NCBI GenBank assembly: GCA_024638525.1
Contig: JAHEKB010000033.1
Span: 1 to 14,692, forward strand
Direction of reading: 5' to 3'
DNA length: 14,692 bases
DNA from: Bacteroidota bacterium
Lineage (GTDB): Bacteria > Bacteroidota > Bacteroidia > NS11-12g > UBA9320
Below, one piece after another: positions 1 through 7,354 of the stretch. The notes under the pieces are model-generated. The model was given only the letters and a program-made list of their open reading frames with translations, was not told the origin of the DNA and did no database searches. Positions within the stretch are counted from its first letter, which is position 1; each line of letters starts with the position of its first letter. The position numbers and the translations under genes were made by a program.

Positions 1-1928
1 GCTTATTCTCTTTAAGTCTATCTGAAATCGTGGATGCAGACTTTGCTGCAGATAACACCCTTGTTTATCCCTGTGAAACAATAAGCTTTACTGACGCTTC
101 TTTAGGTGCTACCTCCTGGGCGTGGGATTTTGACAACGACGGCAATACTGATGCTACAGACCAGAACCCAACTTGGACCTATTCAACGGGTGGGTTGAAA
201 ACGGTGACACTTACGGTGAACGGAACTGAAACAGAAACGAAAACCAGCTATATCCAAGTACTCCCGAAACTAGGTACTCCTTACAGTACCTCAGATGGCG
301 GAAACTTTGAATCGAATAGTTGGCACTTTGGAAGTACCTCTACTACGGGAACAAACCTATGGGAACGTGGTAATCCTTCCAATTTCTTAAATACACTAAA
401 TTCAACTTCAAACGGTTGGAAAACGGACCTTGACGCCGATTGCCCCGACGAAACCATTACTTGTCACCTTTACACTCCTAGTTTTAATATGAGTACCGCA
501 GGTACATATAGTTTGTCTTTCAGGAAAAGTATGGAGACCTTCTATTCAGCGACACCCTATGCAGCTTTCATGGAATACAGCACAAACGGAGGTACAAGCT
601 GGACTAAACTGGGGGTATACAATGATCCCGATGGAACCAATTGGTACAATAAGAACACCATAGATGCTTCTGTGGTGTCTGATCAAGTGGGTTGGCATGG
701 TACCTTTAGCAATCAGGCTACTTCGCTGGATATATCCGATCTAGCAGGCAACAATGATGTTAGATTTAGGCTAACATTCACTTCTAACTCTATTTGGTCA
801 ACTGCTGGATTTGTAGACGGATTTATGATTGACGATTTTAGTTTATCGGGTCCAAATAATGATGCCAATACTTGGGAAATAGAAACAGCACTGAATTCGT
901 CTGCCACGGAATATTTAGGGCCAAATGATACGGTTCATTTCATTTCTTCTAATTGTAAAATCATAGCGACTGTCATTAATTTAAGTGCTCACGACTATGG
1001 CAGCACAACTGTTACTATTGACGCAGCTGGGAGTAGTGCGAAAAACTTCGCCTCAAATACCGCTGCATCTAAAAGGATATTTGACAAAACATTGAGGATA
1101 ATTCCTACTACTAACAATTCAAGTGGTAGTGTTAAAATCACAACTTACTTTGACAGTACAGAAGCACAAGGTTGGAAAACATCTACCTCCAACTACTTCA
1201 AAAATTTAAATTTATTGAAGACTCCTGGTGCAATCGCTTCTGCTTTAAAATCTCAAGCAACTTTGGGCTCAAGTCCCCTGATTGATTCATCCTATGGAGG
1301 ATCTGACTTAAAGTTAACCGCTAGTTTCAGCAATGGTTTTTCGGGGGTTGCAGCTGGGCTGAATGGCCCCTCAGGTCCTGTTCCTGTTGAGCTGATAGAT
1401 TTTAGCGGTACTAGAACAGAGACATTTAGTGCAGTCCGCTGGACCACTGCAAGTGAGATTGAAAGTGACTATTTTGTTTTGCAACGGATGAATAATGGGA
1501 AATATGAGGACATTGCCACTCTGACCGCGGCTGGTTTTAGTAATCAACTGCTCAACTATGAATTTGAGGACAGAGATGCAACAGCAATGCAACAGCCCGT
1601 ACTTTATTATCGACTCAAGCAATATGATACAGACGGTTCAATGGAAATGAGTAATGTTCTTGAATTGAGCTTGTTTAATTCTGACATGGCCATATCTGTC
1701 AGCCCTATACCTGCGGATCAATATATTAGATTGGATTATAAAACTAGCTCAAATATCAGTTTAGACTATGCAGTCACAGACCTACTTGGCCAGAAAGTGC
1801 TTAATAATTCGGCGGTTCCAACCAACCAACAGATTAATGTTGGCCAGCTAGATCCGGGTACATACTTTCTAGAACTTAGAAGTGGAGCGAGAATTATTAA
1901 ACAACAAAAAATATTAATAATGCGTTGA
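1..1928 (+). CDS. Secreted PKD-domain protein with T9SS C-terminal sorting domain (5' truncated)
   Basis: The frame is open to the left edge, so the N-terminus and signal peptide lie outside the window; a GTG at 30 is just an internal valine. About 641 residues are visible. Visible residues 10-87 form a PKD domain (FTDAS, then WAWDFDNDG, then WTYSTGG, ending in TVTLTV). Residues of roughly 90-280 resemble a MAM-like or jelly-roll module found in exported Bacteroidota proteins (STNGGTSWTKLG, then FMIDDFSLSG). Residues of about 455-555 (PVELIDFSGTR, WTTASEIESDYFVLQR, YYRLKQYDTDG) match the beta-sandwich that commonly precedes a type A T9SS sorting domain. The last 80 or so residues are that sorting domain (VSPIPADQ, LLGQKVL, LDPGTYFLEL). 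Such proteins cross the outer membrane through the Por/Gld secretion machine and are released or anchored at the surface. No catalytic domain is visible; a protease or adhesin domain may lie upstream. Confidence 0.85.
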   Translation, partial: LFSLSLSEIVDADFAADNTLVYPCETISFTDASLGATSWAWDFDNDGNTDATDQNPTWTYSTGGLKTVTLTVNGTETETKTSYIQVLPKLGTPYSTSDGGNFESNSWHFGSTSTTGTNLWERGNPSNFLNTLNSTSNGWKTDLDADCPDETITCHLYTPSFNMSTAGTYSLSFRKSMETFYSATPYAAFMEYSTNGGTSWTKLGVYNDPDGTNWYNKNTIDASVVSDQVGWHGTFSNQATSLDISDLAGNNDVRFRLTFTSNSIWSTAGFVDGFMIDDFSLSGPNNDANTWEIETALNSSATEYLGPNDTVHFISSNCKIIATVINLSAHDYGSTTVTIDAAGSSAKNFASNTAASKRIFDKTLRIIPTTNNSSGSVKITTYFDSTEAQGWKTSTSNYFKNLNLLKTPGAIASALKSQATLGSSPLIDSSYGGSDLKLTASFSNGFSGVAAGLNGPSGPVPVELIDFSGTRTETFSAVRWTTASEIESDYFVLQRMNNGKYEDIATLTAAGFSNQLLNYEFEDRDATAMQQPVLYYRLKQYDTDGSMEMSNVLELSLFNSDMAISVSPIPADQYIRLDYKTSSNISLDYAVTDLLGQKVLNNSAVPTNQQINVGQLDPGTYFLELRSGARIIKQQKILIMR

Positions 1929-1930
1929 AA

Positions 1931-1963
1931 ATAAGAGGGTGCAGTTGTCGCCCTCTTATTTTT
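1931..1963 (+). terminator. Intrinsic terminator after the T9SS-cargo gene
   Basis: A perfect 9-bp inverted repeat, ATAAGAGGG (1931-1939) and CCCTCTTAT (1951-1959), encloses an 11-nt loop. The T at 1959 starts a five-T run (1959-1963). The hairpin begins two bases after the stop codon at 1928. Stem, loop and T-tract together fit a Rho-independent terminator. It is nearly a palindrome, but the reverse strand has only a weak T-rich tail, so plus-strand termination is the better reading. Confidence 0.8.
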
Positions 1964-1964
1964 G
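1957..1964 (+). promoter_or_regulatory. Candidate Bacteroidota -7 element TATTTTTG
   Basis: TATTTTTG is an exact match to the TAnnTTTG -7 consensus used by Bacteroidota sigma factors. It lies 4 nt upstream of the ATG at 1969 and overlaps the descending arm and T-tract of the preceding terminator. No TTG -33 element sits at the usual 19-nt spacing (nearest TTG at 1945 and 1925), which weakens the call. If it works, transcription would start at or within a few bases of the ATG. Confidence 0.35.
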
Positions 1965-1968
1965 CCCA

Positions 1969-3534
1969 ATGCGGATACTCCCATTATTAATCCTACTTAT
2001 ATTCTCACTGAGCAGTCGTGCTCAAAGGATGAGCACCACTGTTTTTGGAGGTCCAGACAACCCCAACGAAACAACTGTGGCTATAAATCCATCCGAACCT
2101 CGCATGAGGGTTGCTGCAGCAAACATTGATCATTTTTATTATTCAGCAGCTTTGGGATTATGGCATCAAACTACCGCTACATCGCCCTTAGGGGTTTATG
2201 GAGATCCTGTACTTCACTATATCGGTGACCAGCTATACTACGCACACTTGAGTAAAACAGATGGGAAGGAATGGGGTGACTGGTTTGACCGAATTGTTGT
2301 GCAGAGGATAATTGAAGTTAAACCTTGGCAAGAGGAGTCCTTCAGTGTGGGCTTCAACGAAGGAAAGATGCAAGACAAGCCCTGGTTATCCAATGACTGG
2401 ACCAATGGAAGCTATTCTGGAAACCTCTATGTTGGATGGACTGAATTTGATAAATACGGCAGCAAGAATCCCCTGCATAGGTCAAGAATTAGATTTGCCT
2501 ATTTAAGTCCAGGTGCGGAACAATTTAGCGAAGCAATAACAATAAGTGATACCACAGGTGATTGTGCAGATAGCGACAACACACTGGAAGGCGTGAGTAC
2601 CGCGGTAGGTAAAAATGGACGTGTTTATGCCGTATGGGCAGGACACAATAGTATATACTTTGACAAGAGCTCCGATGGAGGTCAAAGCTGGTCTAAGGAT
2701 AAGATTATTGCCAGTCAGATCAAAGGTTGGGACATGGAAATGCCTCACATTATGAGGGCCAACGGCATGCCTTTCCTCGCTGTTGACACAGTGACAGATG
2801 GCCTGTTTCTATGCTGGGCCGACGAAAGAAATGGAAAATCCGAGGTTTGGTTAAAGTACAGTCGAAACAAAGGTGAAACATGGTCTAAGCCCATCAATAT
2901 CAGTAGAGACAGCAGCAGACATGCCTATTTTCCAAACATGGTGTTTGACCCGGTGCATGGAGGGGTTCAAATCATCTTTTTTGATCAATCCAGTTCAAGC
3001 ACAGAGTTATATTATCAAGTTAGAGTGGTTGGATACAACCCTGATCTGAGCAATCCCTACTTTATGGATGAATGGCTCGCTGAAGACCTAATTGCCTTGC
3101 CTGGACAACGTTTCTTTTATGGTGATTACATCGATCTCGATGTTCAATCAGACCTGCGGATCTATTCATACCCCCAGTATGAGAATTTAAAATCTTCGGT
3201 GGCTTTGGTTGAAATAAAAGGAGATAGGCCAATAAAATCAGAGCCCAAACCACAAGCTAGAATCAATGTTACAGCTGACCTAGACTCTATTTATCTATCA
3301 ATTCTAAACGCGGAAAATCACAAAATCAAGTGCAAAATCATACTAAGTCAAAAGGGCGTCAAGCAGAAACTCAAGATAAAGAAGAAGTTCATGGAGCTCG
3401 GTGAAAAAGAAGCTGTTCTGGGTAGTTTAGGTCTCTATCCTGATAATCCCTTATTCCTCAAGATCAAATACAAGATGGTTCATCCTGAGAGCAAAGAAGT
3501 ATTCAAAGCGGTCTTAACTAAGCTTTACCCTTGA
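1969..3534 (+). CDS. Secreted Asp-box (BNR) beta-propeller protein
   Basis: The start is placed at ATG 1969 because it gives a clean signal peptide (MRILPLLILLIFSLSSRAQ, likely cut after Ala18). The GTG at 1939 would begin inside the preceding terminator hairpin. The mature protein has two Asp-box-like motifs, SSDGGQSW (residues 234-241) and SRNKGETW (298-305), which form the turns of sialidase-type propeller blades. The early block GPDNPNETTVAINP resembles exported sialidase-like or glycosyl-hydrolase-like propellers. No FRIP motif or convincing sialidase arginine triad is visible, so enzymatic activity should not be assumed. The protein has 521 residues and ends in a Lys-rich beta-sandwich-like tail without a T9SS sorting signal. 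It is therefore probably periplasmic or exported by Sec alone. Its neighbour upstream is also an exported protein, but a terminator separates them. Confidence 0.75.
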   Translation: MRILPLLILLIFSLSSRAQRMSTTVFGGPDNPNETTVAINPSEPRMRVAAANIDHFYYSAALGLWHQTTATSPLGVYGDPVLHYIGDQLYYAHLSKTDGKEWGDWFDRIVVQRIIEVKPWQEESFSVGFNEGKMQDKPWLSNDWTNGSYSGNLYVGWTEFDKYGSKNPLHRSRIRFAYLSPGAEQFSEAITISDTTGDCADSDNTLEGVSTAVGKNGRVYAVWAGHNSIYFDKSSDGGQSWSKDKIIASQIKGWDMEMPHIMRANGMPFLAVDTVTDGLFLCWADERNGKSEVWLKYSRNKGETWSKPINISRDSSRHAYFPNMVFDPVHGGVQIIFFDQSSSSTELYYQVRVVGYNPDLSNPYFMDEWLAEDLIALPGQRFFYGDYIDLDVQSDLRIYSYPQYENLKSSVALVEIKGDRPIKSEPKPQARINVTADLDSIYLSILNAENHKIKCKIILSQKGVKQKLKIKKKFMELGEKEAVLGSLGLYPDNPLFLKIKYKMVHPESKEVFKAVLTKLYP

Positions 3535-3553
3535 TTTTCAAGCGATTTATTGA

Positions 3554-3584
3554 TTGACTTTTGACAGCAAAAACCCTTAATTTG
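3554..3584 (+). promoter_or_regulatory. Candidate promoter for the PpiD-like gene
   Basis: The 71-nt gap before the PpiD-like gene holds a TTG (3554-3556) and, 20 nt further on, TTAATTTG (3577-3584), one mismatch from TAnnTTTG. Spacing is close to the Bacteroidota TTG-N19-TAnnTTTG arrangement. Predicted transcription would begin near 3589-3591, leaving a leader of about 15 nt. No strong Shine-Dalgarno sequence precedes ATG 3606, which is usual in this phylum. Confidence 0.4.
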
Positions 3585-3605
3585 CAGACCATTTTTTAGA
3601 CTCAC

Positions 3606-5759
3606 ATGTCAGATAAATACAATAAAGAAGATCCTAGTGTAATACAGAAGATTCAGAATCAAACAGGTTGTTTGTTACTAGTTATTGGTATTGCTATGTT
3701 GGCTTTCGTTCTCACCGACCTCTTCAGTTCAAGAACCTCAATGTTTGGAAAAAATGCCAATACCGTTGGTACCATTGGAGGTGAATCTGTTGATGTTCAA
3801 GAATACAATGAGATCTATGACGGCCTCATTGCAAACCTCCAAGCACAAAATCCAGGTCTTGAATTGGATGAAAGGTTTTTACAATCATACAAGCAGCAAG
3901 CATGGAATATGCTTGTACAAGATAAATTGGTCAGCAAGGAATATGACGCTTTAGGCATTGCAGTAAGTGGTGCCGAGATGGAAGACATCACAATCGGGGA
4001 CAATACTCATCCTCAATTGAGGCAAGCTTTTGTCAATCCTGAAACCAACCAATTTGACAAATCCCGTTTAGTGAGATACCTGCGAGAAGACATCGAAGCA
4101 AGCCCTGATCAAAAAGAACAGTGGTTGGCGTTTGAAAAAGAATTAGTCAAGCAGATAGTCAGTGAAAAGTATTCTTTTCTTCTTAAAACTGCCTTCTACG
4201 CCACTGAGCTTGAGGCAAGGACAGAAATTGAAAGACGCGAAAAGTCGGTTAATGCCAGTCTAGTTGGTCTCAGTTATACTACCCTCGCTGACAGCACGGT
4301 AGAAGTCACTGACAAGGATCTATCTGCTTATATTAAAGACAGGAGAGCTGAATTTGAACAAGATGCTAGTAGAGATATAGAATTTGTTGCATTCGATGTA
4401 ATACCTTCAAAAGAGGATTCATTGAGCACCATGGAGTGGATCACTTCGAATACGGAGAAATTTAGAAATGCTACGGATGATTCTCTTTTTGTCAGCTTGA
4501 TGGGCACTGAAACTCCTTACGATGGCGAGTTCAAGATTAGAGGTAACTTTACTTCTGACGTTGAGGATGATCTTTTTGACGCGGAAGAAGGTGAACTGGT
4601 TGGACCATATGAGAATCAAGGAACATACGCCTTATTCAAAATTGTGGAAATAGGCGAGGATACTCTGAAATCTGTACGCGCGAGCCATATCATTGTTTCT
4701 GTTGGAGGAAACACTAAAGAAGATACAACCAAGGCGCTCTCTGAAGCTCGCAGTCTTTTGGCCGACATTAGAAGCGGTAAGACAGATTGGGAGACTGAAG
4801 CGGATAATCGAAACTTTGATGGCACGGGTAAAAAAGCCGGTGACCTAGGTTGGTTGCGAGAAGAATCCAGAAGTGCCCCACAGAAATTTATTGACAGAGC
4901 GATTCAAGCGGGCAATGGCAACTATTTTGTTATAGCTACCAGAACAGGTGTTCAAATAGGCAAAGTCACTTCTGCAGTTAGCACTAAGACTATCAAGGTA
5001 GCTCGTTTAACTCAAACGGTTATTCCAAGTACAGAAACGGATAGAGAATACTATCGAATGGCGGGCGAATTCTTGGCAAATGCCAAAGGAGATGAGCCCT
5101 TTGAAGATGTTGCTGAAGGCTTGGGTTACACCAAAAAAGTCTCTAAAAAAATCACGGAGCAAGACCGAAGGGTAGCGGGAATAGAAAATGGAAATATCAT
5201 TGCTCGCTGGCTGTTTGACTCTGAAACCGAAGAAGGTGATGTTTCAGACATTATTGAGGTGGACGGAAAGTACGTTGTAGCTCATTGCACCAAAATCAGG
5301 AAAAAAGGATTGCCAGAAGTTGATGACCTGAGGTCAGAAATCGAGCCTAAGGTCATCGCACTCAAGAAAGCTGAGATACTGAAGGCCAAGATAGAAGATG
5401 CCTTAGCATCTGGGGCTGAATCAGCAGAAGAGCTTAGCAAGGCTTTAGAAACTGTAGTTACTCCCGTTCCTGCAGTAACATATAATGCTGGAACTCTTCC
5501 ATATATCGGATCAGATAACTTGATATTAGGCTCTATTTTAGGAACACCAATAGGTAAGCGATCTGGAATAATTATTGGAGATAATGGCGTTTATGTTGCA
5601 TATGTCAACAGTGAAAATGAATTCGAACTTCCTTCGAGCATTGAGGGTATAAAACTTGAAATTACTTCTCGTATGAATGCAGATGTTGAGGCAGAAGTAG
5701 AAAACTCACTTCTCGAAATAGGTAAAGTCAAAGACTTGAGGTATAAATTCTTCAATTAA
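3606..5759 (+). CDS. ppiD: PpiD/SurA-type peptidyl-prolyl cis-trans isomerase, membrane anchored
   Basis: This 717-residue protein has the PpiD layout. A short cytoplasmic head is followed by one membrane anchor (residues about 19-40, TGCLLLVIGIAMLAFVLTDLF minus its ends). Next comes a SurA_N-type chaperone region (about 45-200: TIGGESVDVQEYNEI, QQAWNMLVQDKLVSKEY) and a charged helical middle. A parvulin-type PPIC domain covers about 357-455 (VRASHIIVSVGG, then AGDLGWLREES), with the characteristic histidine at 361. The C-terminal part (DGKYVVAHCTKIRKKG) matches the family tail. PpiD homologues sit in the inner membrane facing the periplasm and assist folding of exported, especially outer-membrane, proteins. 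ATG 3606 is the only sensible start because the membrane anchor follows at once. The hydrolase gene 25 nt downstream is probably co-transcribed, without an obvious functional link. Confidence 0.88.
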   Translation: MSDKYNKEDPSVIQKIQNQTGCLLLVIGIAMLAFVLTDLFSSRTSMFGKNANTVGTIGGESVDVQEYNEIYDGLIANLQAQNPGLELDERFLQSYKQQAWNMLVQDKLVSKEYDALGIAVSGAEMEDITIGDNTHPQLRQAFVNPETNQFDKSRLVRYLREDIEASPDQKEQWLAFEKELVKQIVSEKYSFLLKTAFYATELEARTEIERREKSVNASLVGLSYTTLADSTVEVTDKDLSAYIKDRRAEFEQDASRDIEFVAFDVIPSKEDSLSTMEWITSNTEKFRNATDDSLFVSLMGTETPYDGEFKIRGNFTSDVEDDLFDAEEGELVGPYENQGTYALFKIVEIGEDTLKSVRASHIIVSVGGNTKEDTTKALSEARSLLADIRSGKTDWETEADNRNFDGTGKKAGDLGWLREESRSAPQKFIDRAIQAGNGNYFVIATRTGVQIGKVTSAVSTKTIKVARLTQTVIPSTETDREYYRMAGEFLANAKGDEPFEDVAEGLGYTKKVSKKITEQDRRVAGIENGNIIARWLFDSETEEGDVSDIIEVDGKYVVAHCTKIRKKGLPEVDDLRSEIEPKVIALKKAEILKAKIEDALASGAESAEELSKALETVVTPVPAVTYNAGTLPYIGSDNLILGSILGTPIGKRSGIIIGDNGVYVAYVNSENEFELPSSIEGIKLEITSRMNADVEAEVENSLLEIGKVKDLRYKFFN

Positions 5760-5784
5760 TCACATAGCAGGTATTATAGAAACA

Positions 5785-6549
5785 TTGGAATATCAAAAGG
5801 TGGGGCATGGTCCTCACCTTTGTTTTTTACACGGTTTTTGCGAGTCGTCTCAACTGTGGACCGATCTCATATCGCATTTGAGTAAATCATATGAATGCTT
5901 GTTAATTGACCTTCCAGGTTTTGGTCAAAGCAAGGGTTTAAATATGACGAGTATTTCCAATACTGCCAGTATGTGTAATGAACTGCTAGATGAATTGGCT
6001 TGGCAAGATGTTCAAGTTTTTGGCCATTCCATGGGCGGATATATAGCTCTTGAAATGCTTCATCAAAAACCGGATATTTTCAAATCTATCGGACTGATCC
6101 ACTCTACCGCTTATAGTGACAGTAGTGAAAAAAAACTCAGCAGACTAAAAGTAATGGACTTTGTTGCTGAGCATGGTTCGCATGCCTTTCTGAGACAGTT
6201 CTACCCAGCTTTAGTTGCTCCAGAAAAACTTTTGGAATTAGACGGCCAGATTTGGAATCTCGTAAAAGACACAGAAGCAGAAAGCATCATAGCAGCAACA
6301 AAGGCTATGATGAATAGAAAGGACCACAGTCAAACCATAAGCTCAATGCCTCATCCAATCCTCTTTGTTTGTGGAGATCAAGATGAGCACTTTCCATTGA
6401 CAGATATTCTTAAGCAATCCGCCATTTGCCACTCGGCTCAATTGAATCTACTGAAAGAAGTAGGCCACTTATCTATGCTCGAAGCCCCAGAACAGCTAAG
6501 ATCAGCTGTATCTGCATTTCTCAAATTTGTTGAATTTAATACTCAGTGA
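5785..6549 (+). CDS. Alpha/beta hydrolase
   Basis: A 254-residue alpha/beta-hydrolase fold enzyme. The oxyanion-hole segment is LHGF (residues 15-18). The nucleophile elbow is GHSMGG with Ser82, the acid is probably Asp200 in CGDQDEHFP, and the histidine is His228 in VGHLSML, so the Ser-Asp-His triad looks intact. DLPGFGQS (42-49) is typical of MhpC/BioH/YbfF-like esterases. There is no signal peptide, so it is cytosolic. Substrate is unknown: esterase, thioesterase and C-C hydrolase are all possible. The start is TTG 5785, since no ATG or GTG lies in frame before the conserved first strand; a weak GCAGGT lies upstream. It follows ppiD by 25 nt. Its last 7 nt overlap the convergent acylphosphatase gene. 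Confidence 0.85.
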   Translation: MEYQKVGHGPHLCFLHGFCESSQLWTDLISHLSKSYECLLIDLPGFGQSKGLNMTSISNTASMCNELLDELAWQDVQVFGHSMGGYIALEMLHQKPDIFKSIGLIHSTAYSDSSEKKLSRLKVMDFVAEHGSHAFLRQFYPALVAPEKLLELDGQIWNLVKDTEAESIIAATKAMMNRKDHSQTISSMPHPILFVCGDQDEHFPLTDILKQSAICHSAQLNLLKEVGHLSMLEAPEQLRSAVSAFLKFVEFNTQ

Positions 6550-6812
6550 AGAATATCAAAGCTCGACGACGAAAATGGTTCGAGCTCTGTGACTTCTACT
6601 TGCTTGACTCTCGCCAAAGCCGGGCCCTTTTTACACCAATCCACCATGTCTTCAACGGCCTTTGAATCCCCTTCAACTTTCAAACTGACGGTTCCATCGT
6701 TTTCATTTTTAATGTTACCGGTGACACCCAACAACATGGCTTGTTGTTTAGCTGAAGCTCGAAAATACACCCCTTGTACACGGCCTATGACTACTATGGA
6801 TTTAGCAGGCAT
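6543..6812 (-). CDS. acyP: Acylphosphatase
   Basis: An 89-residue acylphosphatase, the usual length for the family. It hydrolyses carboxyl-phosphate bonds such as acetyl-phosphate or 1,3-bisphosphoglycerate in the cytosol. The phosphate-binding loop GRVQGVYFR (10-18) supplies catalytic Arg18, and GNIKNENDG (32-40) supplies catalytic Asn36. The usual GW before that Asn is GN here, and the His that often precedes the loop is Ile9; both lie outside the catalytic pair. The ATG overlaps the stop codon of the DUF2147 gene by one base (TAATG), so it is probably translated by coupling. The gene ends tail-to-tail with the alpha/beta hydrolase, sharing 7 nt. Confidence 0.92.
   Translation of the reverse strand: MPAKSIVVIGRVQGVYFRASAKQQAMLLGVTGNIKNENDGTVSLKVEGDSKAVEDMVDWCKKGPALARVKQVEVTELEPFSSSSFDILH
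6560..6586. other. Small perfect hairpin next to convergent stop codons
   Basis: AGCTCGA (6560-6566) and TCGAGCT (6580-6586) form a 7-bp perfect stem with a 13-nt loop. It starts 11 nt after the hydrolase stop codon, inside the 3' end of the acylphosphatase gene. There is no T-tract after it on the plus strand, so it does not qualify as an intrinsic terminator. It could stabilise or attenuate the hydrolase transcript, or be chance. Confidence 0.3.
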
Positions 6813-7276
6813 TATTCAATTCGTTCCCATTCAGAAGTTCTACCCAACCAGGTCATTCCCATGACATATCCCCGGAGAAAAAGCTTGCTTTTATCTTCTC
6901 CTTCAAAGCGCATATAACCATCGTAGGTCTTGCCATTGTTGGGGTCATAGATTGTTCCATCCACCCACTTTTTATCCTTGGCATTCCATTCAAAACTCTT
7001 CATTATGACCATGCCCAATCTGTCTCTATCTCGCATCTCCTTTTTGGGATTATTCGGATCCTTCTTTGGATTTCCATTTTCATCATTGGGTTCTACCAGA
7101 TGCTCAATTTTACCGTAATACATTCCATTTACGGCCCGGTAAATCCTGATGTGCGCTGTTTTTTCCCCGTTCCAATAAGTTCCCCTTACATCGTCGGCTA
7201 CTATTTCATTTACTTTAAATGCATCGGAGATAAAGAATACCCCCATGCATAAACCTATCACTAGAAAACGTTTCAT
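6812..7276 (-). CDS. DUF2147 family exported protein
   Basis: A 154-residue protein with an N-terminal signal peptide (MKRFLVIGLCMGVFFISDA) followed by a DUF2147 domain. Recognisable features are RGTYWNGEKTAHIRIY, GMYYGKIEHL, a DRDRLGMVIMKSF segment, the signature GTIYDPNNGKTYDGYM, and the closing RGYVMGMTWLGRTSEWERI. DUF2147 proteins are small secreted or periplasmic beta-rich proteins found widely in Bacteroidota and Proteobacteria; their function is not established. I chose ATG 7276 because GGAAAAGGA lies 6 nt upstream as a clear ribosome binding site. A TTG at 7297 would start inside that site, and ATG 7282 is too close to it. The gene is coupled to acyP through a TAATG overlap, so the two form an operon, with no evident shared pathway. 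Confidence 0.82.
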   Translation of the reverse strand: MKRFLVIGLCMGVFFISDAFKVNEIVADDVRGTYWNGEKTAHIRIYRAVNGMYYGKIEHLVEPNDENGNPKKDPNNPKKEMRDRDRLGMVIMKSFEWNAKDKKWVDGTIYDPNNGKTYDGYMRFEGEDKSKLFLRGYVMGMTWLGRTSEWERIE

Positions 7277-7302
7277 ACTCATTCCTTTTCCTTTCAATTA
7301 TA
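7277..7302 (-). promoter_or_regulatory. Candidate promoter and ribosome binding site of the DUF2147-acyP operon
   Basis: Read on the minus strand, TATAATTG (7302-7295) is one mismatch from TAnnTTTG. AAAGGAAAAGGA follows, 6 nt before ATG 7276, and is the strongest Shine-Dalgarno-like sequence in the window. The predicted leader is short, about 15 nt. No clear -33 TTG lies at the standard distance, so the promoter part is tentative; the ribosome binding site is firmer. Confidence 0.4.
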
Positions 7303-7354
7303 CAATTTTCATTCCAATGCTTAAAGACATACCTTTCTGAATCTATAATAATCT

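Noticed and set aside
1939..1968. GTG at 1939 as start of the Asp-box protein
   Set aside because: It lies in the terminator hairpin and would place ten extra residues before a textbook signal peptide beginning at ATG 1969.
1969..3534. Calling the Asp-box protein a sialidase
   Set aside because: Two Asp-box-like motifs show a propeller fold, but no FRIP motif or clear arginine triad is visible, so enzyme activity is not supported.
3530..3542. Hairpin CTTGA-ttt-TCAAG at the end of the Asp-box gene as a terminator
   Set aside because: The stem has only 5 AT-rich pairs and no following T-tract; it is too weak to call.
7277..7297. TTG 7297 or ATG 7282 as start of the DUF2147 protein
   Set aside because: Both lie within or immediately against the GGAAAAGGA ribosome binding site, which is spaced correctly for ATG 7276.
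7330..7337. TACCTTTC as a -7 element for the comM-like gene
   Set aside because: It is one mismatch from consensus and at a reasonable distance from ATG 7355, but there is no TTG at the -33 position and the final G is absent; not enough for a feature.
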